From: a virus
Virus record (IMG/VR): IMGVR_UViG_3300010885_030972
Location: 1-22,814 of that record
Length of the DNA: 22,814 nucleotides
Direction: 5' to 3' (one strand)
The position numbers and the translations under genes are program-made. The notes below the pieces were generated by a model. That model worked only from the letters and a program-made list of their open reading frames with translations. It was not told the DNA's origin and ran no database searches. Positions 1-8,435 of the stretch are shown here, in pieces (the stretch's first letter is position 1; every line of letters begins with the position of its first letter).

Positions 1-44
1 ACGAGATCCTTAACGCCGCTATGGGCGTAGACCCAAACGAGTAA
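1..44 (+). CDS. Tail assembly chaperone, short form (G-like), C-terminal end only
   Basis: Only the last 14 codons are in the window, in the frame that starts at position 3. They read EILNAAMGVDPNE and end at TAA 42-44. The product itself is not recognisable from so little. It is assigned by position (directly before the tape measure gene) and because its final codons contain a -1 slippery heptamer and are followed by a strong hairpin, the known arrangement of the G and G-T chaperones of long-tailed phages. In that family the short form is the abundant product and binds the tape measure protein during tail assembly. The call rests on context more than on sequence. Confidence 0.75.
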   Translation, partial: EILNAAMGVDPNE

Positions 45-98
45 CGGAGGGGGGGTCGTCATCTGGTGAAGGAATTCACTTCGATGACCTCCCCCTCC
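32..98 (+). promoter_or_regulatory. Programmed -1 ribosomal frameshift site with stimulatory hairpin
   Basis: Positions 32-38 read C CCA AAC in the zero frame, an exact X XXY YYZ heptamer. One GAG codon and the stop TAA (42-44) follow. After a 7-nt spacer comes a long stem: 46-55 pairs with 89-98 (ten pairs, one G-T). Next, 56-57 bulge out, and 58-63 pairs with 83-88 (six pairs). Inside the loop, 66-70 pairs with 75-79 around a GGAA tetraloop. A -1 slip enters the frame that stays open to 367. Slippery site, spacer length, stem and an open -1 frame all agree, so the call is strong even though the slip itself cannot be seen in DNA. Confidence 0.87.
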
Positions 99-367
99 TT
101 ACCTACGAAAAAGAAGTATTCTCTGAGTGCGGCGCTTGGAAGAATTTCATGGACTTAGAAGATTGTCTAACCATGGAAGAGTTGATGGAGTTGTATGGAA
201 GCGCTATCGAGAGACAAAACAGACTTATGAAGACTGTCGCTGCCGCTATGGGAGCAGACATATCTGATGACTCTGATTCTAGTCACGATACCAGCGGATA
301 TGATATTAACAGCGCAAATGACCTAGGTTTCTTGCCTATTAATATGGGATATGAGACAATAGACTAA
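38..367 (+). CDS. Tail assembly chaperone, frameshifted extension (T part of G-T)
   Basis: This is the -1 frame entered after the slip at 32-38. It is open from position 14 and ends at TAA 365-367, adding 109 residues to the short form. The first 37 (RVTEGGSSSGEG..., then an acidic/aromatic stretch) lie upstream of the first ATG at 149. A conventional annotation would therefore report only a 72-residue protein starting there. A GGAAG at 138-142 lies 6 nt before that ATG, so independent initiation cannot be excluded. The extension is acidic, with a helical segment around MEELMELYGSAIERQ and a Ser/Asp-rich linker. In known phages the G-T fusion is made at a low level and bridges tape measure and tail-tube subunits. 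The tape measure gene starts 1 nt after its stop. Confidence 0.8.
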   Translation, partial: RVTEGGSSSGEGIHFDDLPLLTYEKEVFSECGAWKNFMDLEDCLTMEELMELYGSAIERQNRLMKTVAAAMGADISDDSDSSHDTSGYDINSANDLGFLPINMGYETID

Positions 368-368
368 T

Positions 369-3300
369 ATGGCGAATCTTCATGTTGGTGTGCAAGTTCA
401 GCTGTCTCAGCTGAATAACTTAGTTCGAATCATTCAGCAAGTTTCTAAATCATTCTCACAGGCTGCTACTCAAATAGCAAATACTAACAGGATGATTCAG
501 CAGTCGTATGCCTCAATGGGGCAATCTGCTGGTGCCGCTGGCAATATGGCCGCATCTTCGCAAAGCAGGCAGCTTGCTACTTCTCGTGCTACTGAATTTC
601 AAATCAAGCAAGAAACTAAAGCTTATTTAAATTTAGTGCGTGCAATGAATACTCAGTCTTTTGGGACTGGAGGGAAAGCACGCTTTTCCGATGTTCGCAG
701 ACAAGCCGCATTTTTAAATAATCAGGCTGCTGCATATCGTACTCAAGTAAATGCTGGTGTTAGACCTATGATGCCCGGGCAGCCTATGGGGGCAGGCGTT
801 AACACTCCTATGGCTATTGGTATGGTTGACCGTAACTCCATGCGTCAACTAGCTATGCAGCAGCAACAAGTATTTGGGCAGTCTGTTAGTGCAGCCAATA
901 TGGCTGCCATTAAATGGGGGGCCTTGAAGGCTCCACTTCAGGGTGTTGCTCAGAACATGACCAACATAGGAAAGCAAACTCAATGGACTGGTCGCCAGAT
1001 GATGACTGGTCTAACTATTCCATTGCTTATGGCCATTAGGGCAACGACTCAGCTGTACCTATCTGTAAGTAAAGAAATGACTCGTATTAAGAAGGTCGGT
1101 GGAGCCGATCTTTATAATAAATATGAGGGTGTTATCAAAGGTGATATTGCTGATATTGTTAAAACTTTTGGTGTAAGTCAGAAACAAGCTGCTCAGCAAC
1201 TTGGTGATGTTGTGGCTATGGGTTACAGCATCGCTGGAAAGAATTCACAAGCGGCTAAAATGACTAAAGCAATGCAATTTAGCTCAACTTTGGGCGATAT
1301 TGGTTCAAAACAGGGTGCCGACTTCTATAGAACAATGCTTAAAGTGTTTGTTGAAGGCGCTCCTGGTGTGAAGAATTTCAATGATCAGATTAAAGGTACT
1401 AACTTTATTGTTGATCAATTAAACCAGATTGAAAATAAGACTATTATTAACTTGAATCAACTTGCTGAGGCTATGCCTCGTGCTGCTGGTGCAGCGAAGA
1501 TGTTCGGGTTGAACGCCGCTGAGTTAGCTTCTGTCCTTACGGGTATTTATGACAAAGGTATTCCAATTGAAACTGCTGCAACTGGGTTAAGTTTTATTCT
1601 ACAGCGTGTTGTAAATCCTACAGCTAAAGCTGCTAAGACCTTTGATGAAGCTTTTTCTAAAACTCCGCATGCTTTGCAGGGTATTCAGACTATGGCTGGA
1701 GGATTAGAAAAACTTACTAGACTGTCGGAAATGTATGTTGAGTTACAGAATAGGGGACTAAGTAAGGAAGAGATAGCTGATCCTAATGCTAAGAAAAATA
1801 CTGCATATGCTAATCAAGTATTTTCTGAGTTAGTTCAGCGTAGGCAAATTAAAACATTTCAACCAATGGCTGAAAGTCTTGCTTTAGGTGCTCATCAAAT
1901 TCGCACAGCGCTAAAAGAAATTCCTGCTGCTGTTCAGGATATAAATGCCGCTGGTTTGAATATTGATACATCTACGTTCACAGAGTTATCTAAGCCTCTT
2001 ATTCAGTACAGATCACAATTGTTGCAGAGTGAACAATTTACTTCTGGGTTTGGTAGAGCTTTAGTTGCTAGCTCTGGATTTGTAAATATCAATAGTGAGT
2101 CTATTAAAGAACTTGCATCGGCATATCGTAGCATGTCTGCAAAAGAAATTAACATTAAATTAGTTTCACCAGATGTACAGATGCGAATTCTTAGTGAAAC
2201 ATTTAAAATGGTTGGAGTATCTATTGGTGAATCTATTTTTCCAGTTTTACTTAAAGTGGGTCATGTTTTATTGAGTGTTTTTGAGGGAATCAACAAAATG
2301 GGAGCAGGCACGAAAACACTCTTTGGTGGCTTGATTGTGGGCTTGGCTGTTATCGGTCCGCTGATGTATCTTGGAGGACTGGCATTCAGCGTATTTGGCT
2401 CACTGGCTGGCGCTATATTCAAGTTCTTACCGGGCCTTGAGATGATTGCTCCAGACACCATGGCGGCTATGGCTGCAATGGGTACTATACCCCCAAATGT
2501 AGCTCAAGTAAATGGAAGCTTCATTCTTCTTGACAAGAGTACTACGACATTGGGTGGAAGATTAAAAAGCCTTGTTGGTATTCAGGATGCGCAGGCTGTT
2601 GCTACGAGGCAACAAATTGCTGCTGCCGACGCAGTTATCCTTTCACAAGAAGAACAGATAGCGGCTGCCGAGGCTGCTTCGCTTGCTGCACAACAAAGCG
2701 ATGCTGCATATATTCTATCAGCAGAGCTTAAAGCCGGTGCAGTTGCCCAAGCCGAAACGGCATATGCGGCTGCGGCAGCCACTCATAGTGCTACGGCAGA
2801 CCTTCAGGTAAATGCCGCAAGAAGAGTTACTGCTGCTGAACTAGAAGTGGCTGCTGCCAAAACAGAAGTTGCCGCTGTGGGGAGACTAAAAACAGGCTTA
2901 GATACTGCTACTAAAAATGCTTTAGCTACAGATAGGAAGGTCATTGCGTCTAAGCAGGCTGTACTTGATAATGAATCTGTTATTGACAAGCTTCGCAGAC
3001 AAATAAGTCAGTCTCGAATCACTCAGATCATTGCCGAAGGCAGAGCAGAAGAACTTACTGCTCAAATGACAATCAACGCGAACAGACGCAAATTTGCTAG
3101 TGCTCTTGAGGCTAAGGCCATAAAGCAGGCAGATGTTCCCAATGCGGTTCTTGAATTAGAAATTAAACTTGTTGATAAATTAAATACAGAACTTGCTCAG
3201 CAGAATGTTTTAATTGCTGAGAAAAAGGCTGCAATTGAAGAAGGGTCTGCTACCAATGCCGGTCTTTATGGAATGGAATCAAAGAAAACAAGGCTAGAGA

Positions 3301-6300
3301 ACGAACTTTTGGCAGAAAAAAAGTTATTGCTTGATGCGACAGCTGAAGCAAAAGCTCGAAATGATGCAGTTATAGCTGCAGGATTGGAAGTAGAGGCTGC
3401 TGATCTGGCAACCACTACAGCAATAAACGACAGTAAAGCTTTATCTGCGGAAATTTCAGCAGAAAACACTCTACAAGATCAAGCGGCAATAGCCATAAAA
3501 CAAAAACTTTCTCAAATTACTGCTTTGGAAGCGGCAGTTGTGGATGCTGAAAATGTAGCTCTGACTCAGAACGCTGCGCTCAAGAAACTTAATGACGAGT
3601 ATAATATTCGCTTGAGTTCTTCCACGATGGGATTAACAGGGGCTGAAGCCGGTCTTGCAACTGCTCAAAGTAATTTGTCGGTAATGATGGGACTTGGTAC
3701 AACTTCTGCTCATACGCTTGCGCTCGCTGAAGAAAGAGTAGCTGCTGCTTCAGCCCTAGTTGTTGATGCAATGGCAGAAGAGATGCTCGTTAATCTTGGA
3801 CTAGGCGAATCATTTGATGCTTTAGCCGCTGAGACTCACTATGCTCAAATTGCTCAAGAAGAACTTCGGATAGCAATGGCCAGCGGTCTAACTGGTGCAG
3901 AGGCACTCGCTGCTGCTCATTTGGGAGTAACCGAAGCCCTCAATCTTGAGGCTGCTGCTGCAGCGAGGCTTGCTGCAAGAAACCTTGAGCTAGCTGGAGA
4001 GTCTGCTCTATCTCCTATTACTGCTAGACCTGGGTTAATAGCTCGCACAGGTGGATTGGTAGCAAAAGGCGGCAAGGGGCTAGTTCGCGGAGTTACTAAA
4101 TTTATTCCTGGAGTTTCCGCACCCGCTTGGGCTGCTGCACCGGCTGCTGGGACTGCTGCCGCTGAAGGCGGGGGACTGATGACAATGATGGGTCCTCTGC
4201 TAGTTATTGCAGCAATTGTTGCTGCTCTGGTTTTAGCATTTATTGTTTTAAAAAGACATTGGAAAGAAATTCATGCTGGAATGAAATCCGGCCTCGATGC
4301 CGTTGGAAAAGCCTTCAAGGAAGTTGGCAAGGCAGTCGGGGACATTATAGCAATATTTTCTAATAGCATGAAGGGGGTTGCAGGTTTTGCGGAAGAAGGC
4401 AAAAAAACTGGAAGCGTTTGGACTAGCATAGGTCAAGCAGTTTCTGGCCTGATGATAATTTTTGCAAAAATGTTAACGCTGGTTGCACAGCTTATAAAAT
4501 TCTTAGCTCCTGCATTTCAATATATTGCTAACTTAATTAAACCAATTATTGAATTTGTAGTTAATCTTATTCAAGCAATAACTGCAATAATACATGGTGA
4601 CTTAAGCGAAGCTTTTGATTTCTTAGGTAGAGCTGTAGCTAATGTATTTGAATTTGTTCTTTCTTATATGAGTCCATTCTTGAAAATGATAGATGGAATG
4701 GCTAAAAAACTTGGAGGAGTTGCCGCATCTATAGCAGATGCATTTGGTGCCCATGGTACTGCCGACAACATTCGTCGTGGTATAAAGAATATGAATATTG
4801 AAAGTACTTTGCGTAATGCAATCAATAATGGCTTAAAGAAAACTGGCACGCAAAAAATTCCATATGAGTTTGTTCCATATACGACACAACCACGCCCTAG
4901 TGCTGTTTCTGTGAAGCCCGATCCGGGAGCGCTAGATCCTCCGAATGGAAGCGGTGGCAGCGGTGGAAAATCCGCATATGATAACTTCCTATCTGCTCTG
5001 CAGTCTAAGCTAAATGAATTTATTTCTAAACTTAAAGATCTTATTTCTAAAGAGTTTGATGACGTATGGAAACAACGACTGCAAGTCTTTGATGACCAAA
5101 TTAAAGCAATGGATGCCGTTGAGAAGAAAGAAGCAGAACTTATTGCTGCTCAAGAGTATGCACAAAGTCGTCGTGAGGCTCTAAATAAGCGTTCGCTTGA
5201 TCAAGAGAATTATCGCAGAGATAGAGGACTTGCTATATATGAGGGCCGTATTGACGATGCTCGTAACTTAGATCTTTCATTTGCTGAAAATGATAAAAGC
5301 AACCGTAAGACTATAACTGATATAGATAAATCTCGTGCAAATGTATTGCTTAAAGCCAGCAGGGATCTACAGAGGCAGAAGATTGCAGATGCCAAGAAAG
5401 CTGCTGAAGACCTTAAGGCAATAGAAGAGAAAGCTCTTAAAGAGCAAATCGATCTTATTACTAAATACACTCCTAAGAATGATGCTGAGTGGGTAGCGAT
5501 GATGGATAAAATCAATGATACTTTAACTAATTATGGTATGCCTCGTATTGCTGGCGCATGGAACAATGGTCTTGATATGTTCAAGCTTGCTATTTCTGAG
5601 GTGAAGATAGAGCTTAGCAATGACTCATTCTGGCAAGGCGAATGGGCTTATAAAGGTATCTATAACTGGATTTCTCAATTAGCTCAAATTGATATTAAAA
5701 ATATTGTTAAATCAATGGCAGACAGTGCTGCTGCTGGCATTGCTGGTAGCGCTTTAGATCCTAGCGCTACTCCAGATCCAACCACGGACGGGCCTACCGA
5801 TAGTACCACTCCAAAGGAAGAATCTACGGCTATTCCAAAGTCAGTAACTGTTGGCGGTTGGAGAAACTTGCTTCTTGGGTTTGCTAAAGGCGGCTATAAG
5901 GAACAAGCGTGGCAGGGAATTCTTGGCAATAAAAAGCTGGTTAACTGGCTAAAGAATGATCCTAAGAATAAAGGATTGTACGAATTTTATGTCAGTCAGG
6001 TTAGAGCAAATAATCAATTAGGTGATATAGGTGCCGCAGGAACCGCACCCGGTGGGCTACCCAGCGGCTTCGCCTTGCTTAAGAGGCCCACTGCTGCTGC
6101 TGCACCCGCAGTGTCGCCTGCAATTGCTAAGCTTGCTGGCAAAGTAGATAAAAAACGAAAAACGTTAAAAGATAGTTGGAGTCAAGTTCTTATGTCTCCA
6201 CCAACTAGCGGAGCAGATTTAGCCAAGCAAGAGCGATTCCGAGCATGGCAGGTCAAAAATCCTGGCGGCACTTTAGATCAGTTCCTTAGTCAAGAAATAT

Positions 6301-8042
6301 TGCCTGGTGCTGTCAAGTTACCTGATTCAATTGAGATTAATCCTCTGTCTGGTAATTTACAGCCAACGCCCGCAGCTCCCGGTACCGTTCCAACAATGTT
6401 GAATAAAAGAGGTTTGACTAAAGTAGGTCAGGCTAAATTCAATACAGCAACTGGATGGAAGTCAGACAAGAATATGGTGCCGCTTGCTACTTGGTATGCT
6501 GGCGATGAGTTGCAAGATGGAGACGGTCAAAAAACTAAGGGCGGCAAAATGCAGCCTTATTGGGTCCTAGCAGACGGCACAATAAGTTGGGTAAAACCTA
6601 GCGTGGCTGCTAAGCGTGCAGCTGCTGCTGCTATTGCTGGTCCACCGTCTGGTCCTAAAGGTCCACGGGATCAGGCAAGACCAAAGGGGCCAAAGGGGGC
6701 AATGGGGCCTGCAAGTGAGAAAGATCAACTTGGACCTTATGTTAAGCCTAAAGGCGTTAATTGGAAGAATCCTAACAATTGGCTGAAATGGGCCGGTATT
6801 GACTTGGGTGGCGCAGCTTCGGGCTGGGCTAAAGTCATAGGCAATGCTATGACCCTATCAGGTAAAATCGTAGACGCTCCGTTCAAGGCTGGACTCGATA
6901 TTGGAAAGCATTTATTAAAAGGTTTGTCAAAAGCTTTTAAGGCTAAAGGCGATGCCATGGATGGGGGTGGAAACATACTATGGAATGCATTAAGTAATAA
7001 TGGAAAACCAATGGATTGGCTACCGATTGAAAAAAGTGCTGGAGAAGGACTTGGTGATTTATTTGATGGGCTCCAGAGGACCATGCGAAAACTTGGGAAA
7101 GACATGTTCAATCAAAGTGGCGTTGACATCACTCGGGGTATCAAAGAGGGAATCCTTGGACCACAAGAGCAAAAGAAAGTACGCGATGCCGGAGTTGATA
7201 CCATTAAGAACATTAGCGATGGCGTTAAAGATCATGCCAAAATTAAATCTCCATCTAAGTTATTTGCTGATGAGATAGGTAAACCTCTTGTTGATGGTAT
7301 CGCCATGGGCATTGAATCTCCATCTAGCAAGCTTACTTTTAAAACAGCTGTCAAGAATCTTCTTGATTCTTATGATAGTTTTCGTAAAACTGTTACTGTT
7401 ATCCTTAGGTGGAATCTAGAGAACGCTGGGGGACTACGGAGTGGAATTCAGGGGATTATAAATGATGCATTGGCCGGTGGACTTACTGTCAATGCAGACG
7501 TATTCACAGCAGCAAAGAGGGCATTGTATGATTTCTTTATGTGGATTTGGGATAACTTAAATGCTGCAGCAAGAGCGGCAGATGGTCCACTTAGCGGCAT
7601 ACCTGCCAGAGATACAAGGGTTGGCCCGCTTCAGCAGCGTGTACTCAATAATCGTATAAACAGTTTTGCTGAGGGTGGAATAGTTAAGCGTCGCATGGGT
7701 GGTATAATTGCTCAAATTGGTGAGGGGCAATATGATGAAGCTGTTATTCCGCTTCCTCAAGGCATGTCTCAATTTGTAAATAGTTTTCAGCCTGCTCGCA
7801 CTGCTCCATCTGATTATTCTGGTATGTCAGTAAATATAACTAACAACTCTGCTCCAGCGACCCCGCAGGCTGTATCAACTAATATCTATGTTGATAACTT
7901 CATTGGTGAGCCCGCTTGGTTTGAGTCAATGATGAAAGAATATGGTGTCAAAGTTGCACCAAAAAATCAGCAGGCTTATGGTACAATTAATAGGAAAGTA
8001 ACGTCTTACCAAGACAATTCTCAAAGGAGCGGTAGAATCTAA
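369..8042 (+). CDS. Tape measure protein
   Basis: This 2557-residue protein sets tail length and fills the tail tube before being ejected during infection. Its size, its place after the chaperone pair and its architecture support the call. It has a helical N-terminus and a core near residues 190-260. Hydrophobic segments lie at about 651-690 (LFGGLIVGLAVIGPLMYLGG), 1273-1298 and 1349-1410, consistent with membrane passage. A very Ala/Glu/Lys-rich coiled-coil region spans about 741-1211. Linkers are rich in Gly, Ser and Pro (about 1518-1535 and 1795-1820), and a collagen-like GPK/GPP stretch lies near 2091-2115. The C-terminus has typical tape-measure motifs: SPSKLFADEIGKPLVDGI at about 2295 and FAEGGIV...YDEAVIPLP at about 2433-2464. 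At the usual rule of roughly 0.15 nm per residue the tail could be up to about 380 nm. No lysozyme or peptidase motif was recognised. The start ATG 369 has only a weak ribosome site and is probably coupled to the upstream stop. Confidence 0.96.
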   Translation: MANLHVGVQVQLSQLNNLVRIIQQVSKSFSQAATQIANTNRMIQQSYASMGQSAGAAGNMAASSQSRQLATSRATEFQIKQETKAYLNLVRAMNTQSFGTGGKARFSDVRRQAAFLNNQAAAYRTQVNAGVRPMMPGQPMGAGVNTPMAIGMVDRNSMRQLAMQQQQVFGQSVSAANMAAIKWGALKAPLQGVAQNMTNIGKQTQWTGRQMMTGLTIPLLMAIRATTQLYLSVSKEMTRIKKVGGADLYNKYEGVIKGDIADIVKTFGVSQKQAAQQLGDVVAMGYSIAGKNSQAAKMTKAMQFSSTLGDIGSKQGADFYRTMLKVFVEGAPGVKNFNDQIKGTNFIVDQLNQIENKTIINLNQLAEAMPRAAGAAKMFGLNAAELASVLTGIYDKGIPIETAATGLSFILQRVVNPTAKAAKTFDEAFSKTPHALQGIQTMAGGLEKLTRLSEMYVELQNRGLSKEEIADPNAKKNTAYANQVFSELVQRRQIKTFQPMAESLALGAHQIRTALKEIPAAVQDINAAGLNIDTSTFTELSKPLIQYRSQLLQSEQFTSGFGRALVASSGFVNINSESIKELASAYRSMSAKEINIKLVSPDVQMRILSETFKMVGVSIGESIFPVLLKVGHVLLSVFEGINKMGAGTKTLFGGLIVGLAVIGPLMYLGGLAFSVFGSLAGAIFKFLPGLEMIAPDTMAAMAAMGTIPPNVAQVNGSFILLDKSTTTLGGRLKSLVGIQDAQAVATRQQIAAADAVILSQEEQIAAAEAASLAAQQSDAAYILSAELKAGAVAQAETAYAAAAATHSATADLQVNAARRVTAAELEVAAAKTEVAAVGRLKTGLDTATKNALATDRKVIASKQAVLDNESVIDKLRRQISQSRITQIIAEGRAEELTAQMTINANRRKFASALEAKAIKQADVPNAVLELEIKLVDKLNTELAQQNVLIAEKKAAIEEGSATNAGLYGMESKKTRLENELLAEKKLLLDATAEAKARNDAVIAAGLEVEAADLATTTAINDSKALSAEISAENTLQDQAAIAIKQKLSQITALEAAVVDAENVALTQNAALKKLNDEYNIRLSSSTMGLTGAEAGLATAQSNLSVMMGLGTTSAHTLALAEERVAAASALVVDAMAEEMLVNLGLGESFDALAAETHYAQIAQEELRIAMASGLTGAEALAAAHLGVTEALNLEAAAAARLAARNLELAGESALSPITARPGLIARTGGLVAKGGKGLVRGVTKFIPGVSAPAWAAAPAAGTAAAEGGGLMTMMGPLLVIAAIVAALVLAFIVLKRHWKEIHAGMKSGLDAVGKAFKEVGKAVGDIIAIFSNSMKGVAGFAEEGKKTGSVWTSIGQAVSGLMIIFAKMLTLVAQLIKFLAPAFQYIANLIKPIIEFVVNLIQAITAIIHGDLSEAFDFLGRAVANVFEFVLSYMSPFLKMIDGMAKKLGGVAASIADAFGAHGTADNIRRGIKNMNIESTLRNAINNGLKKTGTQKIPYEFVPYTTQPRPSAVSVKPDPGALDPPNGSGGSGGKSAYDNFLSALQSKLNEFISKLKDLISKEFDDVWKQRLQVFDDQIKAMDAVEKKEAELIAAQEYAQSRREALNKRSLDQENYRRDRGLAIYEGRIDDARNLDLSFAENDKSNRKTITDIDKSRANVLLKASRDLQRQKIADAKKAAEDLKAIEEKALKEQIDLITKYTPKNDAEWVAMMDKINDTLTNYGMPRIAGAWNNGLDMFKLAISEVKIELSNDSFWQGEWAYKGIYNWISQLAQIDIKNIVKSMADSAAAGIAGSALDPSATPDPTTDGPTDSTTPKEESTAIPKSVTVGGWRNLLLGFAKGGYKEQAWQGILGNKKLVNWLKNDPKNKGLYEFYVSQVRANNQLGDIGAAGTAPGGLPSGFALLKRPTAAAAPAVSPAIAKLAGKVDKKRKTLKDSWSQVLMSPPTSGADLAKQERFRAWQVKNPGGTLDQFLSQEILPGAVKLPDSIEINPLSGNLQPTPAAPGTVPTMLNKRGLTKVGQAKFNTATGWKSDKNMVPLATWYAGDELQDGDGQKTKGGKMQPYWVLADGTISWVKPSVAAKRAAAAAIAGPPSGPKGPRDQARPKGPKGAMGPASEKDQLGPYVKPKGVNWKNPNNWLKWAGIDLGGAASGWAKVIGNAMTLSGKIVDAPFKAGLDIGKHLLKGLSKAFKAKGDAMDGGGNILWNALSNNGKPMDWLPIEKSAGEGLGDLFDGLQRTMRKLGKDMFNQSGVDITRGIKEGILGPQEQKKVRDAGVDTIKNISDGVKDHAKIKSPSKLFADEIGKPLVDGIAMGIESPSSKLTFKTAVKNLLDSYDSFRKTVTVILRWNLENAGGLRSGIQGIINDALAGGLTVNADVFTAAKRALYDFFMWIWDNLNAAARAADGPLSGIPARDTRVGPLQQRVLNNRINSFAEGGIVKRRMGGIIAQIGEGQYDEAVIPLPQGMSQFVNSFQPARTAPSDYSGMSVNITNNSAPATPQAVSTNIYVDNFIGEPAWFESMMKEYGVKVAPKNQQAYGTINRKVTSYQDNSQRSGRI

Positions 8043-8434
8043 TGGCACTGCCTAATCTAATTACTCTTGGTGGATATGAACTTACCGATCAGGGCCGCAC
8101 TTTCTCGTCTGCGAGAGATGAGCGCTCAATTCCTGTTGAGCTTGCCAGCGGGCTTACTAAGAAATATTTCAAGGCAGTTAAGTATACTTTCAGCATTGCA
8201 TGGACTCAACTGCCCAGTCTATCTACTCAAACATATGATAAGAAAGAAGCTCGTAATACTTTGAAGGTCTTGTCTGATACCCAGGCAGTTCTTCCGCTAA
8301 TTGTTCGTGCGCCTATAGGCACGACTCAAACCTACAACGTCTGGATAGAAAGTTATAGTGAAAACATTATGCGCAGGGATTTTGTGTCTGGTGCAATCTT
8401 TTATGAGGTTAGCTTAGAATTGAAACAACAGTAA
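8042..8434 (+). CDS. Distal-tail-type minor tail protein
   Basis: This 130-residue protein starts at ATG 8042, sharing one base with the tape measure stop. A strong AAGGAG lies at 8024-8029, about 12 nt upstream. It sits between the tape measure and the large hub protein, where distal-tail or tail-tube-fold adaptor proteins normally lie. The sequence is compact and beta-rich: an N-terminal LGGYEL segment, a YTFSIAWTQLP strand in the middle, and YNVWIESYSENIMRRD followed by FYEVSLELKQQ at the end. That suits a tail-tube-like beta sandwich that forms the ring joining tube and hub. No catalytic motif or signal peptide is seen. The family was not identified directly, so the role is inferred from position, size and fold character. 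Confidence 0.65.
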   Translation: MALPNLITLGGYELTDQGRTFSSARDERSIPVELASGLTKKYFKAVKYTFSIAWTQLPSLSTQTYDKKEARNTLKVLSDTQAVLPLIVRAPIGTTQTYNVWIESYSENIMRRDFVSGAIFYEVSLELKQQ

Positions 8435-8435
8435 T

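Noticed and set aside
149-367. Independent 72-residue gene starting at ATG 149
   Set aside because: The frame is open well upstream to position 14 and is reached by the -1 frameshift at 32-38, so it is better described as the end of the G-T fusion. A weak GGAAG before 149 leaves a small chance of internal initiation.
3317-3323. A AAA AAG slippery heptamer in the zero frame inside the tape measure gene
   Set aside because: The -1 frame meets a stop at once (TGA 3332-3334), no stem or ribosome-like stimulator is evident, and the A-run is explained by Glu-Lys-Lys codons. A truncated tape measure would have no obvious use.
5210-5515. 101-residue minus-strand frame in the tape measure gene
   Set aside because: It is a shadow of the coding strand with low-complexity Leu/Ser composition. 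All supported genes here are on the + strand.
7000-7278. 92-residue frame inside the tape measure gene on the + strand
   Set aside because: It lies wholly within a well-supported gene, has an unprotein-like sequence and has no translation signal.
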